The notes beneath the pieces are model-generated. The model was not told where the DNA came from. It worked only from the letters and a program-made list of their open reading frames with translations, and made no database searches. Position numbers and translations under genes: made by a program. A stretch of 8,171 nucleotides of DNA from Nereida sp965655635 (GTDB lineage Bacteria; Pseudomonadota; Alphaproteobacteria; Rhodobacterales; Rhodobacteraceae): contig NZ_CBFHHE010000054.1 of the NCBI RefSeq assembly GCF_965655635.1, positions 1 to 8,171 of the forward strand. The letters are read 5' to 3'. Positions 1 through 6,228 of the stretch are shown piece by piece. Numbering within the stretch: the first letter of the stretch is position 1; every line of letters starts with the position of its first letter.

Positions 1-471
1 CTATTCAAGTATCGAAAGAGCTCTGGGTAAGCGGGGCCGGTCAACCCGAACCATGCACAGTATTGCCCAAGCAGAACTACCCTTCACCATTACCCATTTC
101 TGTGCGAGCCCGAGGGCAGTTCGGTGCAGTAGCGGCACGAAAAAGTGGCCAATCGTAAAGGGCGCCTCAATGCCATCTTTGTCCGCACAACAGCCGTAAG
201 TGCTTTGCGAAAGCAATGTCTACTTCCTCAGCTGGGCAACCCAAAAAAATCACCCCTCAATGAATTTGTAACACTAATACTAAAAGCCCGTGGTCCAAGG
301 CGCAGGGCTCGTGCTCCGGGGTCTGCCGTAACATTTTAATGCAATGAAACAGACCAAGTAACCCCCTAATCGACGCTGAAGAGATCAGTGCTTTTGTTGT
401 GGGTAGGGTTGAGGGTAAAATTTTCCCAATTTAATAATCTAATTATAAATCAATTACTTAAAGGGATAATA
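1..471. other. Gene-free left flank, AT-rich toward the tRNA
   Basis: I see no supportable gene in this stretch. Several overlapping frames stay open for 50-70 codons near the left edge: minus 1-216 with a TTG start, plus frame 2 open to a TAA at 197-199, and plus frame 3. None has a recognisable motif or a ribosome-binding site, and three competing open frames in one place argue for chance. Structure that is visible: a perfect 6-bp inverted repeat at 201-215 (TGCTTT / AAAGCA, 3-nt loop), a GC-rich hairpin at 284-310, and an imperfect AT-centred palindrome at 413-427 (GGG-T-AAAATTTT-CCC). From about 330 to 471 the sequence is clearly richer in A and T than the genes to the right. This is also the segment downstream of the tRNA 3' end, where integrative elements often sit. 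Confidence 0.6.
281..310 (-). terminator. Possible hairpin terminator, weak
   Basis: On the minus strand GAGCCC (310-305) can pair with GGGCTT (289-284), one pair being a G-T wobble. The loop is 15 nt, and the T-run TTTT overlaps the stem base at 285-282. It lies about 160 nt downstream of the tRNA-Ser gene on the same strand, so it could end that transcript. The loop is long and the T-run short, so this is only a candidate. Confidence 0.22.
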
Positions 472-561
472 TGGCGGAGGCTCAGGGATTCGAACCCTGG
501 GTACGCTCTCACGTACGTCGGTTTTCAAAACCGGTGCATTCGACCACTCTGCCAAACCTCC
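472..561 (-). tRNA. tRNA-Ser (anticodon UGA)
   Basis: A 90-nt class II tRNA reads on the minus strand from 561 to 472. Acceptor GGAGGTT pairs with AGCCTCC (one T-G wobble), followed by discriminator G and an encoded CCA (474-472). The D stem is GCA/TGC. The anticodon loop TTTGAAA gives UGA, which reads UCA serine codons. The long variable arm folds as GTACG / CGTAC with a 6-nt loop, as expected for serine tRNA. The T arm is CAGGG-TTCGAAT-CCCTG. One oddity: the outermost anticodon-stem pair is C27 against A43, a mismatch where related tRNA-Ser(UGA) normally have C-G. The gene is divergent from the SPOR gene, and I could not assign a convincing promoter. Copies of this tRNA's 3' end are classical integrase targets, but I see no second copy in the window. 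Confidence 0.95.
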
Positions 562-630
562 GCGTTCGGACCGTGTAGCGTGCAAATTTTGATTCGAAAA
601 GTGGGGAATGTTGCCTAAAGCATTTCCGTC

Positions 631-643
631 GCTTTTCAAAAGC
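631..643. repeat. 13-bp perfect palindrome in the leader region
   Basis: GCTTTT-C-AAAAGC is a perfect inverted repeat around a single central base, in the 166-bp gap between the divergent tRNA-Ser and SPOR genes. The one-base centre makes an RNA hairpin unlikely; a protein-binding site or chance are the options. Confidence 0.35.
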
Positions 644-656
644 ATGACCTTTCGAT

Positions 657-700
657 AAGGTTGCGACAATTAGATAGCGAATAGGGCCAACCTTGTCGCA
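657..700. promoter_or_regulatory. Two overlapping inverted repeats upstream of the SPOR gene
   Basis: TGCGACAA (662-669) is the exact reverse complement of TTGTCGCA (693-700). AAGGTTG (657-663) is the exact reverse complement of CAACCTT (688-694). The arms of the two pairs overlap, so as RNA the two stems could not both be fully formed. The site lies 27 bp before the ATG of the SPOR gene, just upstream of its Shine-Dalgarno-like AGGA (713-716). It could be an operator or an mRNA leader structure; function is inference only. Confidence 0.35.
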
Positions 701-727
701 CAGCAGGTACACAGGACGGACGAAATT

Positions 728-1576
728 ATGGCTGTAAAACGCATCACAACAGTGCATTCCGTTGGCGCTTTTTTGGCAGCGGCTGTGCTTCTTTCGGGAT
801 GTGACGAGAACGGCCAGTTGTCCCTTGAAGCCCTGCAAGCAAGCCCTGATGCAACCGTCACACCCGCAACTACCGCGCGACTTGTTGAACGCGACGTTGA
901 AGCACCCGACGTGTTTCAAGTGACAGAAACAGGCCTTTGGGATGGACGCCCGAGTTTGGGTGGTGTCTGGGTGGCCCACCCAGATGTGCAAGATCCCGAG
1001 CGGGTTATTATTCGCAATCAAGCAAACGGAAAATTTGTTATCGGTGCTCTTTTTCGTCGTGAACGCAACAATCCCGGCCCCAGCCTTCAGCTTTCCTCAG
1101 ATGCCGCAGACGCAATCGGGGTATTAGCGGGACAGCCGGTGCCACTCAACGTGACGGCTTTGCGCCGTGAAGCAGTGGAAGAACCGAGCCAGACTACACC
1201 TGCACAAACAGCCATTGAAAAACCAGCCGCAGTTAAAGCGCAGCCTCTCGAGGATATTGTGGCCACCGCCGCCGATGCCATTGATGCGTCAAAAACACAG
1301 CCGCCAGCGGCCAAACCAACACCACGCCCCGCTATCTCCACTTTGAATAAGCCGTTTATTCAAATTGGCATTTTCAACGTTGAGCAAAACGCCAAGAACA
1401 CTGCTGAGGCGATGCGTCAGGCGGGCATCATCCCCCAAGTTCTTCAAGGAACCAGCAATGACAAAACTTTTTGGCGCGTCATCGTCGGGCCGGCGACCAG
1501 CACATCTGAACGCGCGGGGCTATTGAAAAAGGTCAAATCACGCGGCTTTAATGACGCCTATTACGTCACCAACTAA
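728..1576 (+). CDS. SPOR-domain lipoprotein
   Basis: A 282-residue envelope protein. The N-terminus is a lipoprotein signal: basic KR at 4-5, a hydrophobic stretch at about 12-22, then the lipobox LSGC with Cys25 as the predicted lipidated residue. Residue +2 is Asp26, which in E. coli favours inner-membrane retention; whether that holds here is inference. A folded middle (about 50-140) contains a DGRPSLGGVWVAHP stretch that I cannot assign. A Pro/Ala/Thr-rich linker covers about 145-205. The C-terminal SPOR domain (about 207-282) starts FIQIGIFNVEQNA and contains the WRVIVGP core; SPOR domains bind denuded glycan strands at division septa. ATG at 728 is preceded by AGGA at 713-716 and fits the signal peptide. 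It heads a row of plus-strand genes and precedes a peptidoglycan carboxypeptidase, consistent with a cell-wall or division role. The exact role is unknown. Confidence 0.88.
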   Translation: MAVKRITTVHSVGAFLAAAVLLSGCDENGQLSLEALQASPDATVTPATTARLVERDVEAPDVFQVTETGLWDGRPSLGGVWVAHPDVQDPERVIIRNQANGKFVIGALFRRERNNPGPSLQLSSDAADAIGVLAGQPVPLNVTALRREAVEEPSQTTPAQTAIEKPAAVKAQPLEDIVATAADAIDASKTQPPAAKPTPRPAISTLNKPFIQIGIFNVEQNAKNTAEAMRQAGIIPQVLQGTSNDKTFWRVIVGPATSTSERAGLLKKVKSRGFNDAYYVTN

Positions 1577-1627
1577 AGAGCGCGCGCCAAGATAACGGCG
1601 CATGCTCAGATCAGCAATGAGGCACAT

Positions 1628-2797
1628 ATGACCCATCGGTTACTCATCGTTTTGGCATTTTTGATGCTGCCCCTCAGCGCTGCCCATAGTTTTGAAACGC
1701 GCGCCACAGCAGCTTACGTCATAGACCAGACAACCGGCACGGTATTGCTCGCCAAGAACGCATCGAAACCTTTGCCTCCGGCGTCAATGTCCAAACTGAT
1801 GACACTCTATATGGCACTTGAAGCCGTAGAAGACGGAAGGCTCAGCATGGATGAAGAGCTGCTCGTCAGTCAATACGCGATGAACTATGGCGGCTCTACT
1901 TTGTTTCTTAGACGCGGCGAACGCGTTAGTGTCGCGGACCTCATAAGGGGCATCATTATTTTGTCGGGCAACGATGCTTGCGCGGTCATTGCCGAAGCGC
2001 TTAGCGTAGATGGCACCGAGGCTGGCTTTGCAAAAATGATGACTGCCCGAGCGCGCCAATTAGGAATGATGGACAGCAACTTTACCAACTCCAACGGATG
2101 GCCCGCGCCCGACCACCGCATGTCGATGCGCGATCTAGGCACGCTTGCTGACCTGCTGATCAAAGATTTTCCGCAGCACTACCCCCTTTTTGCACAACGC
2201 GAATTTCTATTTGACCCGACAGAAAGCTCAAACCGGTTGAACCGCAATCCTTTGCTGGCGCTTGATATTGGCGCAGACGGCCTGAAAACCGGCCACACAC
2301 AAGAAGCGGGTTACGGCCTTGTGGGTAGCGCAAAACAAGGTGGTCGCCGGGTTATTTTGGTAATCACTGGCCTCCAAACCGCAGCGGAACGCGCCGAAGA
2401 AGCAGAGCGCATCGTTGATTGGGCTTTCCGTCAGTTCGCCCAGAAAGATATCATTACTGCTGGCACCAAAGTCGCTGATGCAGAGGTCTGGAACGGTGAC
2501 TTGCCGCTGGTGGGACTTGCGGTTGCGCAGGACCTTTCCATGCTGCTTCCCGTCTTGGCTGCAGATCGGGTAAACGCCGAAGTCGCCTACACGGGCCCGA
2601 TCGAAGCACCAATCCTGAAAGACGATGTTCTGGCCGAGTTGGTTGTGAGTGTCGACGGCCTGCCCGACACCCGTATCCCGTTGGTTGCCGAACACGACGT
2701 TTCTGCCGGTGGCTTTCTGAGCCGAATGCGAACCGCAAGCCGCGTTGTCATCCGCAAAATAGCCGGACCAACAGTTCCCCTTATGGCGGCGAATTAA
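1628..2797 (+). CDS. D-alanyl-D-alanine carboxypeptidase (PBP5/6 type, peptidase S11)
   Basis: A 389-residue low-molecular-mass penicillin-binding protein that removes the terminal D-Ala from peptidoglycan stem pentapeptides in the periplasm. A Sec signal peptide spans about 1-21, with likely cleavage after AHS. All three serine-transferase motifs are present: SMSK with catalytic Ser53 and Lys56 (in PPASMSKLMT), SGN at 113-115, and KTG at 220-222. The C-terminal beta domain (about 265-355) is followed by a basic amphipathic stretch near 363-380 that probably anchors the protein to the membrane surface, as in PBP5. Length matches the family. ATG at 1628 has a TGAGG Shine-Dalgarno (1618-1622) 5 nt upstream. 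The 51-nt gap after the SPOR gene holds a 5-bp GC hairpin (1584-1601) without a T-run, so it is not a clear terminator. The stop lies 3 nt before tmk. Confidence 0.95.
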   Translation: MTHRLLIVLAFLMLPLSAAHSFETRATAAYVIDQTTGTVLLAKNASKPLPPASMSKLMTLYMALEAVEDGRLSMDEELLVSQYAMNYGGSTLFLRRGERVSVADLIRGIIILSGNDACAVIAEALSVDGTEAGFAKMMTARARQLGMMDSNFTNSNGWPAPDHRMSMRDLGTLADLLIKDFPQHYPLFAQREFLFDPTESSNRLNRNPLLALDIGADGLKTGHTQEAGYGLVGSAKQGGRRVILVITGLQTAAERAEEAERIVDWAFRQFAQKDIITAGTKVADAEVWNGDLPLVGLAVAQDLSMLLPVLAADRVNAEVAYTGPIEAPILKDDVLAELVVSVDGLPDTRIPLVAEHDVSAGGFLSRMRTASRVVIRKIAGPTVPLMAAN

Positions 2798-2800
2798 TCC

Positions 2801-3397
2801 ATGACTGCACGTTTCATTACTTTTGAGGGCATCGATGGCTCTGGCAAATCGACGCAAGCGCGCCGCCTTGCTGATGCTCTGCCCAACGCAATTTTAACCA
2901 GAGAGCCCGGTGGTTCAACGGGTGCTGAAGAAATTCGCCGCCTGCTGGTTGAGGGCGAGCCAGATCGCTGGTCCGCTGAAACCGAGCTTTTGTTGTTCAC
3001 CGCGGCCCGTCGTGACCATCTTGAAAAGACAATCCGCCCTGCCCTTGATCGCGGCACAACGGTGATCAGTGACCGCTTTGCCGATAGCACAAGGGTCTAT
3101 CAAGGTGCGACCCGTGGCGATTTACGCAGCAAAGTAGATGCGTTGCACAGTTTGATGATTGAGCGTGAACCTGACCTGACGATCTTGATCGACATGGACC
3201 CGAAAACAGCGCTGCACCGCGGCTTGGCCAGATCAAGCGGCGAAGACCGTTTTGAGGACATGGGGCTCGAATTTCAGCAAGCCCTTCGTACACGGTTCCT
3301 CGATCTCGCCAAACAGGATCCTGCCCGTTGGCGGGTGATTGATGGCAACAGGTCCATTGAAGACGTCTGGCACGACGTCCAAGCCGCAGTCCTCTAG
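2801..3397 (+). CDS. tmk: Thymidylate kinase (dTMP kinase)
   Basis: A 198-residue cytoplasmic enzyme that phosphorylates dTMP to dTDP with ATP, the committed step to dTTP. The P-loop is EGIDGSGKST (residues 9-18, Lys16). The nucleotide-binding TREPGGS motif is at 33-39. The DR motif is in ISDRFADSTRVYQG (89-102), which contacts the dTMP phosphate and base. The LID region around 140-152 (RGLARSSGEDRFE) carries the arginines expected in bacterial enzymes whose P-loop lacks one. Length is close to the usual 200-215 residues. The start is 3 nt after the carboxypeptidase stop, so translational coupling is likely; only a weak GGCGG-like site precedes it. tmk next to holB and a TatD gene is a widespread bacterial arrangement, also found in E. 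coli. Confidence 0.97.
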   Translation: MTARFITFEGIDGSGKSTQARRLADALPNAILTREPGGSTGAEEIRRLLVEGEPDRWSAETELLLFTAARRDHLEKTIRPALDRGTTVISDRFADSTRVYQGATRGDLRSKVDALHSLMIEREPDLTILIDMDPKTALHRGLARSSGEDRFEDMGLEFQQALRTRFLDLAKQDPARWRVIDGNRSIEDVWHDVQAAVL

Positions 3398-3417
3398 AAG
3401 GCGCAATTAGCGCTTTT
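3398..3417 (+). terminator. Possible weak hairpin between tmk and holB
   Basis: AAGGCGC (3398-3404) pairs with GCGCTTT (3410-3416) around the loop AATTA, giving 7 pairs including one G-T. The stem begins immediately after the tmk stop codon. The T-run is only four bases and mostly inside the stem. It may be a partial terminator or a processing hairpin, or have no function. Confidence 0.28.
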
Positions 3418-3448
3418 ACCTACCCCAGACCCGTGGCACACCTTTGCT

Positions 3449-4579
3449 ATGTCTGATCTGCCCGAACCCGACCGCATTGAAGGTGCGCCTCATCCGCGCG
3501 AAACCACACGCCTGTTTGGGCATGGGGCGGCCGAGGCTGCGGTACTTGATGCCTTCACCTCTGGGCGACAACATCACGCGTGGATGCTACAAGGCCCGCG
3601 CGGTACCGGCAAAGCGACATTTGCTTATATCTTCGCAAGATTTCTGATCGCCACGCCCCCAGCGGGGAAGCCAGATATGTTCGGCGATACGGCGGCGCCC
3701 AATACATTGCACATTGATCCAGAACATCCCGTCGCACGCCGGATGGCCGCCGGATCCGAAAGCGGGCTGTTTGTCCTGAGGCGCGCTGTGGATGAGAAGG
3801 ACAAAAGCAAACTCAAGACTGTGATCACCGTCGATGAAGCCCGCAGGCTCAAAGAATTTCTCACCATGTCTGCGGCCGACGGCACGCCGCGTGTTGTGAT
3901 CATTGATGCGGCGGATGAAATGAATGTTCAGACCGCGAATGCAATCCTGAAACTGCTCGAAGAGCCGCCAGCCAACACCACGCTTTTACTGATCTGCCAT
4001 CAGCCTTCGCGCCTGCTGCCAACCATCAGGTCACGGTGCCGTACGCTGTCTTTCAACCGGTTATCTGCACAGGATATGACCCAAGCCTTGGCGCAAGCGG
4101 ATGTACCACTTCCCGCGAATATGGATCACCTAAACGTTCTCGCAGATGGATCTGTTGGGGAAGCGTTAAGGCTGCTGAACCTTGGCGGTCTTGATACATA
4201 TGCCCGACTGGTTGAATTACTCCAAAACGCGCCGGGCCTTGATCGAGCTAAACTCAGCAAACTTGGCGACGGTATGATTGGGCGCGCCAAGGCACCCCAG
4301 TTTGATCTGTTTTTGAACCAGATTGACACGTTGCTGTCACGGATCGCACGTACCGGCATTGCAGGTGCACCATCTGTGGAGGCAGCACACAACGAAGGCG
4401 CGCTGTTACAACGACTTAGCCCCAATCAAGCTGCGGCAAAGGCATGGGCTGCACTTCACCAAGACATTGGTGCACGGCTTAGACATGGCAAAGCAGTCAA
4501 CCTTGACCCTGCGGTGTTGGTCGTTGATACGGGCCTAAAGATTGACCAAGAAGCCGCCAAATGGGCCGTAAAAAGGTAG
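3449..4579 (+). CDS. holB: DNA polymerase III delta' subunit (clamp loader)
   Basis: A 376-residue AAA+ subunit of the clamp-loader complex that opens and loads the beta sliding clamp onto primed DNA. Walker A is GPRGTGKAT (49-57, Lys55). The Walker B region is RVVIIDAADEMN (148-159), followed by the conserved ILKLLEEPP (166-174). The arginine-finger motif SRC is at 195-197, in PTIRSRCRTL. The C-terminal collar helices occupy roughly 250-376. The zinc-binding cysteines of E. coli delta' are absent: the stretch between the P-loop and residue 110 has no Cys. The N-terminal extension with EGAPHPRETTRLFG matches my memory of Rhodobacterales HolB and supports ATG 3449, although no clear Shine-Dalgarno precedes it. 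It begins 51 nt after tmk and ends 5 nt before the TatD start. Confidence 0.94.
   Translation: MSDLPEPDRIEGAPHPRETTRLFGHGAAEAAVLDAFTSGRQHHAWMLQGPRGTGKATFAYIFARFLIATPPAGKPDMFGDTAAPNTLHIDPEHPVARRMAAGSESGLFVLRRAVDEKDKSKLKTVITVDEARRLKEFLTMSAADGTPRVVIIDAADEMNVQTANAILKLLEEPPANTTLLLICHQPSRLLPTIRSRCRTLSFNRLSAQDMTQALAQADVPLPANMDHLNVLADGSVGEALRLLNLGGLDTYARLVELLQNAPGLDRAKLSKLGDGMIGRAKAPQFDLFLNQIDTLLSRIARTGIAGAPSVEAAHNEGALLQRLSPNQAAAKAWAALHQDIGARLRHGKAVNLDPAVLVVDTGLKIDQEAAKWAVKR
4572..4576 (+). promoter_or_regulatory. Ribosome-binding site that decides the TatD start
   Basis: AAAGG sits 8 nt before ATG 4585 and overlaps the end of holB (TAG at 4577-4579). It supports 4585 over the in-frame ATG at 4561, which would place this site inside the coding region and add eight basic residues foreign to the family. 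Confidence 0.6.
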
Positions 4580-4584
4580 CCATC

Positions 4585-5358
4585 ATGATAATCGACAGCC
4601 ACTGCCACCTCGATTTTCCAGACTTTGACGAAGAACGCGCAGACATCGTGGCGCGGGCCGTTGAGGCCGGTGTGCGCAAAATGGTAACGATCTGCACAAA
4701 GTTGAAGAACGAGCCTCAAGTACGCAAAATCGCTGAAGAATTTCAACCCGTCTACTATGCGGCGGGTACGCACCCAATGTCTGCAGCGGATGAGCCGTTG
4801 GCCACTGTGGAACAGCTCGTTGATCTTGCGCAGCACCCCAAATTTGTGGGCATCGGTGAGACCGGTCTGGACTATCACTACACGGCCGAGAGCGCTGAGG
4901 TGCAAAAAACCTCCCTCGCCGTACATATCAATGCCGCCCGCGAAACAGGATTGCCGCTGATCATCCACTCGCGCGCGGCAGATGAGGACATGGCAGACAT
5001 CCTTGAGGCGGCCTACGCCAAGGATCCGTTTGACTGTGTCATGCATTGCTTCTCCAGTGGGCCAGAATTGGCGCGCCGCACTCTCGATTTGGGATTTTAT
5101 CTATCCATGTCGGGCATCGCGACATTCCCCAAATCGCAAGAAGTGCGCGACATCTTTGCCGCTGCGCCACTGGACCGTATCTTGGTAGAAACAGACAGCC
5201 CGTATTTGGCACCAAAGCCGTTTCGCGGAAAACGGAATGAACCCGCCTACACCGCCCACACCGCGGCGGTTGGCGCAGAGGTCTTCGGCATATCGCTTGA
5301 TGATTTCGCCAAAGCGACCACGGACAACTTTCACCGCCTGTTCTCAAAGGCCGCCTGA
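4585..5358 (+). CDS. TatD-family metal-dependent hydrolase (YcfH-like)
   Basis: A 257-residue TIM-barrel amidohydrolase-superfamily protein, cytoplasmic. Relatives act as metal-dependent DNases or deoxyribonuclease-like enzymes; the substrate of this copy is not shown by sequence. The metal ligands are all visible: His6 and His8 (MIIDSHCHLDF), Glu92 (GIGETGLDYHY), His128 (IIHSRAADED), His154 (MHCFSSG) and Asp204 (VETDSPYLAP). The conserved PFRGKRNEP follows. I chose ATG 4585 because the family starts almost directly with the DSHCHLD strand and a good AAAGG lies 8 nt upstream; an in-frame ATG at 4561 would overlap holB by 19 nt. The position right after tmk-holB matches E. coli ycfH, which suggests orthology. 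The stop TGA (5356-5358) directly abuts the next ATG. Confidence 0.93.
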   Translation: MIIDSHCHLDFPDFDEERADIVARAVEAGVRKMVTICTKLKNEPQVRKIAEEFQPVYYAAGTHPMSAADEPLATVEQLVDLAQHPKFVGIGETGLDYHYTAESAEVQKTSLAVHINAARETGLPLIIHSRAADEDMADILEAAYAKDPFDCVMHCFSSGPELARRTLDLGFYLSMSGIATFPKSQEVRDIFAAAPLDRILVETDSPYLAPKPFRGKRNEPAYTAHTAAVGAEVFGISLDDFAKATTDNFHRLFSKAA

Positions 5359-6162
5359 ATGGAGCGGGTGTTTACCATACTCGGTTGCGGCTCATCGGGA
5401 GGCGTTCCGCGATTGGGGCCCAACGGCGGAAACTGGGGGGCGTGCGATTCAGGTAATCCCAAAAACAGGCGTCGCCGCTGTGCGCTACTTATTGAGCAGC
5501 ACACAGATGAAGGCACCACAACGGTCCTAATCGATACCGGACCCGATATGCGCAGCCAGCTCCTTGATGCGAGTGTCGGCGCGTTGGATGCGGTTGTCTA
5601 TACGCACAGCCACGCAGATCACGTCCACGGCATCGATGACCTGCGCCAGATCGTCTACAACATGCGTAGCCGCCTTGATGTTTATGCCGATGGCGACACG
5701 ACAAACGACCTCATTTCACGGTTTGGCTACGCCTTTGTCCAGCCAGCTGGTTCAAGCTATCCGCCTATTTTAAACCTTAACACAATCGATGGCGATGTTA
5801 CGGTGCCGGGCGATGGCCGCGAGATCATTTTATCGCCAATTCGCGTGACGCATGGCTCTATCGAGGCTCTTGGGTTTCGAATTGGCAACGTGGCCTATAT
5901 GCCTGATGTATCCAGCATGGGTGAAGACGGTTTTGCGATGCTGAACAACCTTGAGTACTTCATTCTTGATGCCCTGCGCTATGAACCGCATCCGACACAC
6001 CTGAATGTTGAACAAGCGCTTGAATGGGTAAATCGCCTGAGACCATCCCAAGCGGTACTGACCAACATGCATCTCGATCTTGACTACGACAAACTCAACC
6101 GTGAAACCCCTGATCACGTCACTCCGGCTTTCGACGGGATGCAGATAAAAGTTCAGCTCTAG
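5359..6162 (+). CDS. MBL-fold metallo-hydrolase, PhnP-like
   Basis: A 267-residue metallo-beta-lactamase-fold hydrolase. The N-terminus has the glycine-rich GCGSSGGVPRLGP (9-21) typical of the PhnP / RNase Z-like branch, then NWGACDSGNPKNRRRRC (25-41). The metal motif HxHxDH is in THSHADHVHGIDDLR, with His83, His85, Asp87 and His88. Further likely ligands are His165 (RVTHGSIEALGF), Asp183 (AYMPDVSS) and His238 (TNMHLDLDYD). E. coli PhnP is a phosphodiesterase of the C-P lyase pathway, but no phn genes are visible here, and this subgroup commonly sits behind TatD genes, so a phosphonate role should not be assumed. Translation is probably coupled to the TatD gene: TGA is followed at once by ATG, with AAAGG at 5346-5350. 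Confidence 0.92.
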   Translation: MERVFTILGCGSSGGVPRLGPNGGNWGACDSGNPKNRRRRCALLIEQHTDEGTTTVLIDTGPDMRSQLLDASVGALDAVVYTHSHADHVHGIDDLRQIVYNMRSRLDVYADGDTTNDLISRFGYAFVQPAGSSYPPILNLNTIDGDVTVPGDGREIILSPIRVTHGSIEALGFRIGNVAYMPDVSSMGEDGFAMLNNLEYFILDALRYEPHPTHLNVEQALEWVNRLRPSQAVLTNMHLDLDYDKLNRETPDHVTPAFDGMQIKVQL

Positions 6163-6228
6163 CTTTCTTTTGTTTTCAAGTATCCCCGCCGGAGGCCCAC
6201 GACGCTGCTCACCCACGCCGGACCCGCC

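Noticed and set aside
1..216. 71-codon minus-strand open frame with a TTG start, ending exactly at the window edge
   Set aside because: No recognisable motif, no ribosome-binding site, and two plus-strand frames are open over the same bases; most likely chance.
388..618. Plus-strand open frame across the tRNA region
   Set aside because: It is the antisense of the tRNA-Ser gene plus its flanks.
509..1021. 170-codon minus-strand frame overlapping the tRNA and the SPOR gene
   Set aside because: It starts inside the SPOR gene, runs through the leader into the tRNA, and has no family-like composition; it is a shadow frame.
2228..2857. 209-codon minus-strand frame opposite the carboxypeptidase
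   Set aside because: Entirely antisense to a gene with all catalytic motifs; odd composition rich in Cys, His and Gln.
3434..3448. Sigma-54-like promoter TGGCAC...TTTGCT just before holB
   Set aside because: The GG to GC distance is one base shorter than the strict consensus, and transcription would start inside the holB coding region.
4561..4584. Upstream ATG 4561 as the TatD start
   Set aside because: It overlaps holB by 19 nt, adds a basic octapeptide before the family's N-terminal strand, and ignores the well-placed AAAGG before ATG 4585.
4456..5046. 196-codon minus-strand frame opposite holB and the TatD gene
   Set aside because: Antisense shadow of two well-supported genes, no motif.
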